This document shows positions 12,101-24,100 of a stretch of 64,000 bases of DNA, one piece after another. Made by a program: the position numbers and the translations under genes. This DNA is from Ailurus styani. Lineage: Eukaryota; Chordata; Mammalia; Carnivora; Ailuridae. The stretch covers positions 10,027,367-10,091,366 of the forward strand of contig LNAC01000008.1 of NCBI GenBank assembly GCA_002007465.1, given 5' to 3'. The notes below the pieces were generated by a model that did not search any database, was not told the origin of the DNA, and saw only the letters and a list, made by a program, of their open reading frames with translations. Every line of letters starts with the position of its first letter. The first letter of the stretch is position 1.

Positions 12101-15100
12101 TAACTTGAAAAATTAGAACAAAGAAAGGATAAAGAAATTCAAATTACAGACTTGTAAAAGACAGAAAAATATTATAACAAAATTAAAAAGCAAACCTGGA
12201 AAATAAAAACAAAAAGATAAGCTGCTAGGCAGCCTTATCCAGGGGAAAAGAAGGCCCAAAGGCACACAAGAAGAAAGAGTAAGGAAGAAGTAACCATCAT
12301 AGATGAATGGGGGAAAAAAAAGACCACTTTCTCCAACTTTGCAAACAGCTGTGAATATCTGGTGAGGATGGATAATTTTGAAGGGAAATATAATTTACCT
12401 GAACAGTCTCCACAGAAATGGAGTCTGAATGACCTGATTTCTACAGAGGAGATGGAGAAAGTAGTCGAGATCTGGAAGATCATATGGCCAAATTCTATCA
12501 ACCTTCTCAAGACCAGACGATGTCCTGGCCACTTAAACTGTTCTGCAGCACGGAAATGGGACACAGAGTAACTACAAAGCAGGTATAACACAAATACCTG
12601 ACGGAGAGTGCACCAAAAAAAATCAGCCTCCATTATGATCATCAAAGTGAAAATGTTACATATACAATGTTATTGACAGGATCCAATGGTTTGGAGCTCG
12701 GGTGGAGCTTACCAGAATGCCGGGATGGGCCAGCTCCACCCGTGGACAGACCTGAACTGAGAGACACTGAAGGGGCACTTGGATAAGTCTGCTACCTGTT
12801 TGTGCCAAAACAGCAATAAAGTAGGGCTGGGTCGAGTCCACAGTCCAGTTCAGTGTCGGACTTGGGAGGGGACACCTGGCTGGTGTCTCTGGATGGGGGC
12901 AAGACCAGGAGGCCACTGTCCACTACCACTTACAGGTCCCAGAGACAGCAGCCAAAGCAAGGAGGCACCAGAGCTATCAAATGCCCAAGAAGAGCAGAGG
13001 AGAAGGGAAAACCATATCTGGCTGTAAATGATATGAAAGAATATCTGAAAACCCACGGGAACTGAAAGAAAAACTACCCCAAAGCAGACACCTGGTAAGG
13101 AACCAGGGCATGAAATTACCATGCAAACAGCAGCTACCTGCTGGAAGGCACAGCAGAAGACCCCACTCACCAGAACACCGACTTAAAGCTCATCTTAACG
13201 AGAAACGTGCAAACTGGCAGGAACGTTGGGGGCTCCTGAGGCTGGGGGGCGTTCTGCAGCTTCCATCTGGTTCCAGACACACAGATGTGTCCCCCTGAGG
13301 AAATTCATTGCGCTGTCCACATTTCATCCGTCTACTTTTTTGCATGTGGTACTTCAATGAAATTACTTTTTAAACCAAGAGAGAGGCTATGTGAGGTGTA
13401 TAAGGCAAACATGAAGACAGCCCTCAAAGCACTGAGGTGAGGCAGGCACAAAACCTCATAAAGGTGTTAGCTCTTCTGACTTGACTTATAAATTTAGTGC
13501 CCACAAACTCATTCTAAAATTCGTAAGGAACACCAAACTAGTAAGCAAGCCAGAATCACCAGGAAACAAATAAGTGATGTGTATATGGGGAGGTGGGGGT
13601 AAGTTTGTGTGGGGTGGGCCTTTAAAACAGAGAATAAAGGGGCGCCTGGGTGGCTCAGTGGGTTAAAGCCTCTGCCTTCCGCTCAGGTCATGATCTCAGG
13701 GTCCTGGGATCGAGCCCCGCATCGGGCTCCCTGCTCAGTGGGGAGCCTGCTTCCTCCTCTCTCTCTGCCTGCCTCTCTGCCTACTTGTGATCTCTCTCTC
13801 TGTCAAATAAATGAATAAAATCTTTAAACAAAACAAAACAGAGAATAAAGCCCTGAGTCAAAATACAGCCTTGTTGCATGGACAGAGAGACAACAGGACA
13901 TTCAGAAAGAGATCTAATGCCGTGTGAAAATCTCATATTTAATAAACATGGCATTTCAAACCACTGGGGAGAAGATGGACCTTTTAGTAAATGACGTTCA
14001 AAAACTGGACCTGTGCCTCCCCCCAATTTACTAGACCCAGCTCTGAAAGCACCTAAAATCTAAGGTGAAAAATGCCACTGTACAGGTTCTAGAAGTAAAT
14101 ATGGGTGAATTCCTTCTGGTATGGTATCTGGGAATGGTAAAGCTGGTATCTGGGAATGGTAAAGCTTTCCAAAGCATGAATTTCAAGTCAGATGCAATAA
14201 AAGGAAAAGATCAAGAAATCTGACATTAAATAACAATGAAACAAAGAGGCAATCAAAAAAGGTCATACAGCAAAAATTACCAGAAACAAAGCCAAAAGAT
14301 GAACATGAAACTGGGGAAAATAATTTGCAACTTACATCAAAGAAAAAGTACTCATCTTGCCCATGGATAAAGAGCCCTCAGAAACTAATGATCAAGCCTG
14401 ACAGAAAAATGAGCAAGATATGGCTGCTACAGTTTCCAGAAAAGAAATGCAAACGGCTCTCAGACATAAGAAAAGGAGCTCATCTTGTTTATAAGGAGAA
14501 AACGGCAGCGGACCATAACCGGCACATGAGCACACATCCACCTTCCAGGCTCTCTGTGCACTACTGGCTGCAAACCCAGACTCCGGTGCAGAAAATCCTG
14601 AACACAAGCTGGGCAGCTATGCCAGCACGAAGCACTCTACATTCCTGGAGCTGGTGCAGGATTCCCGAAACCCACACTGCTCCGCAAGGCAGTCTTGTCC
14701 CCTCGAGGGAAGCTGAGTTCTGAACCAGTGTCAGAGAGAGGGCAAGGGGGGCGGGGTGCTGCCCCGATGCCAAAGAAAAGGCTGTTCACACACAAGCTGC
14801 TTCTGCCAGTTCCAGCTTCCCCTCTTTGCTCGGCCAGCCCCTCAGCTCTCCATCCACTGGCTTCCCAGAATCCCCAGGTGGGGATCACAGCCCCATGCCC
14901 CGTTTCAAGGCTGCCACACTGTGATGGGCATAGGGAGCACATGGGGTGTGGCTGGAAGTTGAGGGGGGCAACCCACTGGAAAGGGCGCTCACCGGGAAGG
15001 ACTTGATGGACCACACGATCTCGCTGTTCTCAGGGACCCACTTGACACTCCCCACTGTCGTCTTGAACTTGGGGGAGTCGGCATCGTTGGGCACGGGGAT

Positions 15101-18100
15101 GTGGATCTCCACGTTGTTGGCTGTCGACCGCCGCTTGAACTGGCTCTTGGCCTGGAGATGAGGCCGGTGCGGCCAAGGTTGTGGAAGGCACAGGTGAGAC
15201 AGCCCAGCCCCAACCCAGACTGCTTCCACCCAGGCCCTACACCCCTTGGCCTGGCCTGGGGGCCCCACCAAGCCAACCCCCAGCCCTATAAGCACAGCTC
15301 ACACCCTCTCAACCACTGGAGATTCTCCCTATGCCCTCCAGTCCCTTTGACCTTCAGGGCTCGCCATCCTTCCCTCTGGCTCACCATGAGGCAGCACAAG
15401 CAGCAGCCACAGGCCTTATCTCCCAGGATAGGGAGCACAAAGCCCCATGGGGCCCCTGCCCTGGTTAGGACCCTGTGCCAAAGGCCCTGAACAGGCGGGG
15501 CCACCCACCAGCCCCCCTCTCTTCCTGCCTGCGTCCCCAAGCTAATGCTGTGTGCGGCCTGCACATGCACCTTGATCATGTACTCGATGCGGCTGTGGGA
15601 ATGCTTCTCAATCACGGACTCGATCCATATCAAGGGCTTGACCTGTTGGGGAGAGTGAAGGTGGCACCCATGATTATTTTACCCAGGTGCATCTCACAGA
15701 GGGGAAACTGAGGCCTGGGGCAAGGGACCGTTTGCCCAGGTGTGAGCCCAGCATGCCAACGCCCAGGGCTATCGAAGGAGCCCACAGCCAGACCAGGATG
15801 GACATAGAGACCGAGATCGGTAAAAATGCAGAAAACCTCACTGGGCCTGCCCAGAATGGGGTCTGGCCCCTTAGGAAGTCCAGGGCCCCACGCTGTGGAA
15901 CACGGGCTCTGTGGAGTCTGGGCAGCCCGTGGGGGCTGTTGCCTGCCCTGGGTGTCATCTTGTGGTTGCTGAGACTCATCCTGGACAGCAACTATTCCCA
16001 CCCACCGGGGAGGAGGGGGGAGCCCGTCTGGGGCGTTGGCGCATGGCCCACTGCCGTCTGATGAAAGCCTGCCCCGGGGGGCAGGTGCCCGTGCACGCAC
16101 TCAGCACTCACGTGGGTGTTGAGGCGGTAGGACATGAGCTCAAACTCGCCATCTGGAGGGATGAAGGAGATGGTGCGGTCGTTCTCGAAGCGTGAGAGTC
16201 GCACACACTGGTGGAACTTCACGTCCTCTAGCTCCACAGACTTGCTTTTGCCACCTGAGGGGAGGCAGGGGTGAGGGTGGGACAGACCCTAGGCTCTCTG
16301 GGTCACTGTCAGCAACACTCCCATTGCCTGGGGCTCACCCCTGGCAGAGCAGAGCTGCCTCTCAAATCCACGGGTCATGAAGGCCAAGGGGCCCAGGTTC
16401 CCAGACAACCTCCCCCATGCCTTCTCAGCCCCTCAGAATCCTTACTGCATCCTGACACTGCATCCTGGTCACTCTGAGTCTGCAGCAGCTAGCCCTGGGT
16501 CTAGCCAGGGCTGCCACTCGGGATGCATTTACTGAATGACTAGTAGACCAGGCTGGGGATGCATGGCGACGGCTCAGGGCTCCCACTGCGCCCTGGCCCC
16601 ACCATCACCCCTTGGGTTCTGGGTTCCTGTCTTGGTTTTCTACCCCACCGAGGAGCTGTGCAGGCCAGGCCCAGCCAGAGATAGGCGCCTCCCTGATGGG
16701 CCAACACCGGAGAGGCCCTCAGTCCCGGTGCTGTGGAGGGAAGTCTGACGTGCGGCCACTGCTCCCGCGGCTGGCGGTCCAGTGTGTGAACACAGAGCCT
16801 CAGGGAGCCAGGCCCCTGGGGTCTCCCACCTGGGGTCTCCCACCACATCCAGGCCAGGTGGGAGAACTGCGACCAGTGTGTGCAGCCTTCCAGCAGCCCA
16901 GACCCTGTGCCCCACGCGGAGGCAGGAGCTCTGCAGGGAGGGGAGAGAACAAGGCCTAACCTTGAGCCCGCTGCTCCCTCCAAGATGGTGCAGGGCGCGC
17001 TCTTGGACCTGCTGCATGACCCTCCCTGAACTTAACATCTAAGGCACTGGCCCATGTTCCTCTGGCCCACGGGACGGTGAGGGGACTTGACTTTGGGATC
17101 TTCACTCTTCCATGTTTTCTATGTCCAGGTATCGATTTATTAATTTTCACAGCTGTCTCGTATGCAACGTGAAAATGTGTGTGAAGCAAGTGCTTGAGAT
17201 CCGCGTGTTCCCTCATGCGGCTGACTATCCCCTCAGCTCAGCAGGCGGCCAGCTCTGGCCACAGGGACGCAGGGGTCTGGTGGGGTACTTACGGCCCGTG
17301 TTGTCGAAGAGGACCTTGTCATTGAGGCCCAGGCGCAGCTCAGGCATGCCGGACAGGAAGACCCGCATCTTGATGGAGCCCACGATCTCGCTGCGCAGCA
17401 CGTTCCCGTTGGCACTGACCTGGGGGGCGGCGAGGCAGGTTGTGACGGGAGGGCCCCGCTCACCAGCTGCCCCCTTCTCGATGCCCCGCTCACCATCCGC
17501 TGAGCTGGGCGAGCTTCACCTGCCTCCCCTCCAGCCTCTGTGCCAGGGCCTCGGGCCATACGGGCAGGCCTCTCTCGGAGCAGGCCACTCTTGTTTTTCT
17601 TGAAATCCGTTTCTCCATGTGGGGCCCGAGGCCACCCAGTCTATGTACCCTACTTCCTAAAGATGGGGTTTCCAGGACCCTGACCCCACCCTGCTCCCCA
17701 GGGGAGGCCTGAAGTCTGGTACCACTGATCCAAAGTAACAGTGCATTTACAAAGATTCAGTAACTGACCGAGCCCTTTCTCTGCACTGGTGGGGGGGCTC
17801 TGCGCGCCTCAACAGCCCGCGGGCCAGGGCTCGGACTCGGGCGACCTTCCACCTCACGCGCAGACCAGGAAGCCACTGAGAGTGACGAGGAAGTCACAGC
17901 CGGCCAGCAGGCAAGCCCTGAGATTGTCCTGAGGGAGCCAGGCTGCCGCAACCCTCTCCACACGCCCATTTCAGATACAAGGACACTGAGGCACCGAGCA
18001 GAGGCCGCACGGTGGCTGGCAGAGGCGCCGGGGCCACAGCTGGGACCACCACCCCATATCAGCACGTCCACACCCACAGGCGAGAGCCAGGGCTGCAGGG

Positions 18101-21100
18101 GAGCCAGCCACACTCACATGGTGCAGGGCTGCCTCTCTCGGCAGAGGAAGAGGAGAAGCTGTCCAGCCTTTACCTGGAGTGTCTGGAGAGCACCACGTGC
18201 ACACATGTGAGCCCTCTGCCTCCGAGGGCGGCACAGACCTGGGGCACCAAGTAGATGACAACCCCAGGAAAGGCACACAGCAGGCCAGAAGGCCCTGCAC
18301 GGTCTGCCTCCATCACCCCGCTAGCTCACTCCACTCCGGCCACACCATCCCCTGCTGTCCCCACCTGGCAGGCAGCCCCCTGCCCTCACAGCACACAGCA
18401 GCCACCTCTTCCTCCCCTGCCTCTCGCCAGCTCTGTCTGCCCGCCCCTCTGTCCCCCCTCAGGTGATGGGCTGTGTCGCGCTACTCACTGCTGGGCCAGC
18501 ATGAGGACAGGGCGGAAGGCCCTCAGAGAGCTCATGCCAATGGGGGCCCTTGCTGGCTGGCCAGGCTCTGGCACTCCGACTGGCCTTACTCAGGGGGCCC
18601 CCCAGGCTCCCCGCTGTGACTGCCCCTCAATTGGGAGGGCTATCTTCCCCCTGGGGAGTAGGGACTCCCCAGCCCCCTGGAAGTGAACATGTGAGCTGGG
18701 AAGGCAGGCTCAAGAAGGGAGGCAGAAAAGCCGTGCAGCCCACGAGGCTAACCTCAGCCCTGCGGGCAGCAACCAGGCTGGGTGGGCGGAGGAGAGACGG
18801 CTGCTGAGCTGCTAAAGGGCCCCAATGCATCCAGGTCACCAGAATCTGGAGGCCCAAGTTGACCCGGCTGCCAGCTCTGCAGTCAGACCCCGGAAGACGG
18901 TGTCCGACACGTCTGGGGTATCCACACCCACCTCGTGCTGCCCTGTGTACGGAAAAAGCAGGGCTCATCCGGGGGCAGACACATGCTGGGGTGCACTGTG
19001 CTGAGCATCCTGTGAACTCCTAGTGCTTTCACACACAGCGATTTAGAAACTGTTCCTTGGGATTTGCTTTTCTACCCCAGGACACTCTAGAGCCAGAGAG
19101 ACCATGTTCTGGGCTCAGTAAAGAATTCAGACAAAGGTCCCGAGACAGGAGAGGCACGTGGTTACTGAGGCCACTGTCTTGCTCCATGGCTTTAACAGGA
19201 AGAAGGCAAATATGCTTCCATTAAATCCCCTGGGACAATCTGTTGGGGAAGCAGTCTCGACAGTTCCACGACTGGGAACTCACCCTTCCAGGAATCCTGC
19301 CCAGGTACGGGAAATGCCCCAAACACACGTCTGAGGATGAATAAGCTCGCTCATTTCTGCACTGTCTGCAGCAGCTAGAAACGGGCACACCCAAGTGAGC
19401 CGCACGACGGGACTGGCCCAGTCACGGTAATCTCCGAAGGGACGACGAAGCCGGCTGAAGGCAACATGGGGTCGGCTCGCAACCCCTTTCCCTGCCACTG
19501 GCGACAACGACAAGCCTGGATAGGGTGCAGGGCAACCCCGGGAGACTGAAAGGCACAGCAGGTGGATCCAGGAAGAACCGCTGGAGGAGCAGCACCCTCC
19601 CCGCCTCCCCTCTGTGCGACAGTGCACAGGAGACCTGGGAGTGGAAGTGAGCACTGGGGTGCAGACTGAGCTCACGGAAGCTTCTAGCTCTGGCTTCACG
19701 GCCAGAAGGGGAACTCCTGCCTCTTAGAGCAAGTACAGAAATCCCCTAATTCCCCCCCTTTGTCTGTTCTCTCAGATCCAGGCCCCAGGCCACCACCTAG
19801 CTGCTGTTCCCAGAGGGTGGGGCAAACCCAGGATGGGGGCCCACTGCAGACAAGCATGACAAAATGGAGATTAAGAGCCCCCAGTTGGTCACAGAACCAA
19901 AGAGGGATGCCCCAGACAACTGGAAAGTACCAGAAAGAGAGTGAGGAGTCCAGGAAAACAAACCCATGCACTTGTTTATGTCTCCAGAGCTCTCTAGAAC
20001 TAGGCAGGAGTGGCTATGATCCTAATTAGTATGTCAAAGACTTTGAGAGACAAACTGCACAGTCCCAGACTGACCACCAGGTGGTGCATACTCCAGATGA
20101 GCTCAAAGAGCAACTGGCATGAAGGCTTTGAAAACTGAACTGATATTCATGGCCTGCAAATTGGGGGTTGCAACTTGTGGCCTGAACCTAACCAGGTCAA
20201 CTGTCAGCTGAAACACAAATATTGACATTTCTGGCATAATCTAAATAATACCTAGAATCTTTTAATATTCAAAAAGTCCAGGATCAAATCTAAAAATATT
20301 CAGCATACAAAGAACCAGGAAAACTTTAGCTCACATGGAAAATACAGTCAACAGGTGCCAACACTGACCCAAATGCTAGGATTATCTGACAAAGACTTTA
20401 AACAGCTGGGTAAAAATCACAAACACCCTGGTAACAAATGTTAAAATAGAAAGTCTCAGCAGAGAAACAGACTATGGGAAGGAGGATCAAATAGAATTTT
20501 TAGAGCTAAAATACAATGACTGAAATATAAAACTTGCTGTATGGGCTCAATAGCAGAATGGGGACAAAACTAGAAAAGGTCCACGAACTTGAAGACGGAT
20601 CAAAAAGAATCATCCAATCTAAACAACAAAAGGAAAAAAAAAAGGTGGGATAAAATGAACAGAGCCTCAGGAACCCTTGGGTCACTGACAAAAGGTCTAA
20701 CATTCATGTCCCTGGAGTCCAAAGAGAAAGGAGAAAGAGTGAAATGATGCAAGCCTATTTGAGGAAACACTGGCTAAAACATCCCAATTTCAGTAGAAGA
20801 TATAAGCCTATAGATGTGAGAAGCCAAACAAATCCCAAACAGTAGAAACCCAAAGATACCCATACCCAGACACATCATGATCTGTCTGCTAAAAATGAAA
20901 GACAAACACAAAATCTGGAAGGCATCCTGAGAAACTCCATGCCCTACAGGGGATACGGAATTGGTGACTGTGGATTTCTCACCAGAAAGCATGTAGCCCC
21001 AAGGGATGGCAGGACATTTTCAAGGTGCCAAAGGAGAACTGTCAACCCAGAATTTGACACCCAGTCAAAATATCTTTCAGAATGAAGGTGAAATGAAGAC

Positions 21101-24100
21101 ATTCTCAGATGAGGGAAAACCAAGGGGACCTGTTCTGAAGGAATTGCTAAAACCAGTTCTACCTCTTAGGTGGAAGGGACAAGATCCCAGAAGGAAACCT
21201 GGGAATCCAGGAAATCAAGGGAAAGCAACAGAAGTGGAAAATGTCTGGGTTATGTGGAAGACTGTTATTCTTCCCCCTCTTGATTGCTTTCAATGTTTGA
21301 GACTTGAAAGCAAAAATGTTGCTTTCAAGATTTGCCTGGGTGGCTCAGTTAGTTAAGTGTCTACCTTTGGCTCAAGTCATGATTCCAGGCTCCCTACTCA
21401 GTAAATGAGTAAATAAAATCTTAAAAAAAAAAAATCAACACTGTCTGATGTGGTTTCCGATGTATCTAAATGAATATATGGAACAACTCTAGCATCAAGG
21501 GGTAGGAAAGTTTTTGGATTCCAACTGAAATGAGAAAATATTGATTCTAAGTAGATGATGAAAAGGTAAGTATGCATTTTATAGCCACAACTAGAAAAAA
21601 ACTATACAGAGATATAGTAATGACCACAATGAAGAAATGAAACGGAATGCTAAAAATATTCAAACAGACCATAGAAGGATAGAAAAAAGAAAAACCCCAA
21701 AGGAATAAAAAATAGAGGAAACAAACAAACAAAAAACCCAAATAATACAATGGAAGACTTTAACAAATTAATAATTACTATAAGTATAAATACTCTAAAC
21801 ATATCAATTAAAAGGCAGAAACTCCCAGAATAGATTTTAAAAAATGACCCAGTTTGAGCACTGAGTAATGTATGGAAGTGTTGAACCACTATATTGTACA
21901 CCTGAAACTAATATTAAGCTGTATGTTACGTTACTGGAATTTATAAAAAACCTTTTAAAAATGACCTAGTTAGATGCTGTCTATAAGATATATGATACAA
22001 GTAAGTTAAAAATAAAAGGACAGGGTGCCTAGATGACTTAGTTGAGTGGAGTGTGTGACTCTTTTCTCAGGGTTGTGAGTTTGAGCCACAAAGTGGGGGT
22101 AGAGATAACTAAAAAATAAGATCTCTAAAAATAAAATAAAAGGATTAGAAACAGAAGTAAAAGGATAGAAAGACACATAATGTGGGGCCCCTGGGTGGCT
22201 CAGTGGGTTAAAGCCTCTGCCTTCGGCTCAGGTCATGATCTCAGGGTCCTGGGATCGAGCCCCGTATCGGGCTCCCTGTTCAGAGGGGAACTTGCTTCTT
22301 CCTCTCTCTCTGCCTGCCTCTCTGCCTACTTGTGATCTCTCTCTCTGTCAAATAAATAAATAAAATCTTAAAAAAAAAAAGACACATAATGTGTAAACAC
22401 CAATTGAAAGAATTCTGGAATAACAATATTAACAGCTAAATAGACTTCAGAGCAAAAAAATTACCAGGGATAAAGAGGGACATTATATAATGATAAAAGG
22501 AAGTGTCATTCACCAAGGAAACATAAGAACTCTAAATGTGCTTGGCCATGGATCTAAATGTAAAACTATAAAACTTTCTGAAGAAATCTAGGAAGAAACC
22601 TATATTATCCTGGGATTGGCAATGAGTTCTCAGACTTAGCACCAAAAGCACACAGACCAAAAAATCAATACTTGGACTTTGTCAAAATTAAAAACTTTTG
22701 TCCTGTGAAAGACACTGTACCAAAAGAATGGAAAGACAAGTGAAAGACTAAGACAAAACATCTGCAAATTACAACTGATGAGAGACTTGTATCCAGAATA
22801 CATAAAGAACTTTCAAAATCCAACAATCAGGAAAAAAACCCAGTTTAAAAATACTCAAAAAACATGAAAAGACACTTCTCCAAAGATAATATATGGATGA
22901 CAAAGAAGCACACGAAGAGGTGGTTATAGTTAGCCACTAGGGAAATTACAAATTAAAGCCACAACGAGCTAACATGACACACCGATTAGGATGGCAAAAA
23001 TCAAAACACTGATCAAGGATGTGGAACAAGCAGAACTCTCATCCACTGCTGCTGAGAACGCAAAGTCGCTGTAGCCGCTCCGGAAGACGGTTTGGCAGTT
23101 TCTTATAAAGTTAAACATACACTTACCATACGACCCAGCAATTCCACTCCTGAGTAGATGCCCTTGAGAAATGAAAACTTCTGCACAGGTTTGTCTACAC
23201 ACAAACCTGTATGTGACATGTTTACAGCAACTCTATTCACAACTGCCCAGCATCGGAAAGGACCCAATAGTCCTTCAATCGGTGAATGGATAAACAAGGT
23301 GTGGTTCAGGATATAAAATAAATATAAGTCAATATAAGAAGAAACAAACTTATGATAAACTCAGTAACTTTGATGAATCTCAAAGGCATTATGCTAAGTA
23401 GAAGAAGCCAGACTCAAAAGGTCACAAACTGTATGATTCCATTCACAGGACAATCTCAGAAAGACAACACTAGAGTGGTCCCTTCTTATCTACAGGAGAT
23501 ACATTCCAAGACCCTGTGGATGCCTGAAGCTGCAGACAGTACCAAACCTTCTATGTACTGTGTTTTTTCCTACACATATATATCTCTAATAAAGTTTAAT
23601 TTATAAATGAGGCACAGTGAGAGATGAACAATGAACTAATAATAAAAAAGGACAATTAGAACAATGTACTATAGGAAAAGGTATGTGAATGTGGTTTCTC
23701 CCTCTCCAAACATCTGATTATACTAGACCCCACCTTCTTCTTGTGATGACAAGAGGACAAAATGCCCTCGTGAGGACATGAAGCAAGGTGACACGGGCCT
23801 GGTGATGCAGCGTGAGGCTACCACCAACCTTCTGACAATAGTCAGGAGGAGGGCCGCCGGATTCCGGAGGGCAGCCGACTGGGAAAGAGAAACCGTGGAC
23901 GGTGGGGGCTAGGGGACAGTGAGGAGGGTGAGGCTACCCGTGGGCGGCAGGAGGGAGGTTTTAGAGAGGAGGTGTATCCTGATTCCGGCAGCGGGCTACA
24001 CACATCTGTACACATGCTAAAATTAACAGACAAGAAGGTCAATTTTATTTAGTGGTAATTTAAAAAATAAAATCAAAGGAAAAAGCAAATGTGCACAAAA

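Larger units (their letters stand above)
13380..14530 (+). mobile_element. Decayed L1 fragment, interrupted by a young SINE
   Basis: L1 ORF2 C-terminal and 3' UTR-like wording runs on both sides of the SINE at 13640-13834, for example CATTCTAAAATTCGTAAGG near 13510 and CATTTCAAACCACTGGGG near 13951. The copy is old and non-coding and contains an exact 22-base tandem duplication (14123-14166). Confidence 0.6.
10025..14992 (-). other. AP1M1 intron 9 with L1 and SINE insertions
   Basis: About 5 kb. The right-hand part of the intron carries two Can-SINEs and older L1 pieces (listed separately). The stretch 10025-11745 is GC-rich and shows no recognisable repeat or exon. Confidence 0.7.

Noticed and set aside
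13640..13834. tRNA-like sequence with A and B box wording
   Set aside because: It is the tRNA-derived head of a Can-SINE, not a functional tRNA gene; the same applies to the other SINE copies.
16815..16842. Two adjacent 14-base CCTGGGGTCTCCCA copies
   Set aside because: Real but trivial; a short tandem in intronic GC-rich DNA with no sign of function.
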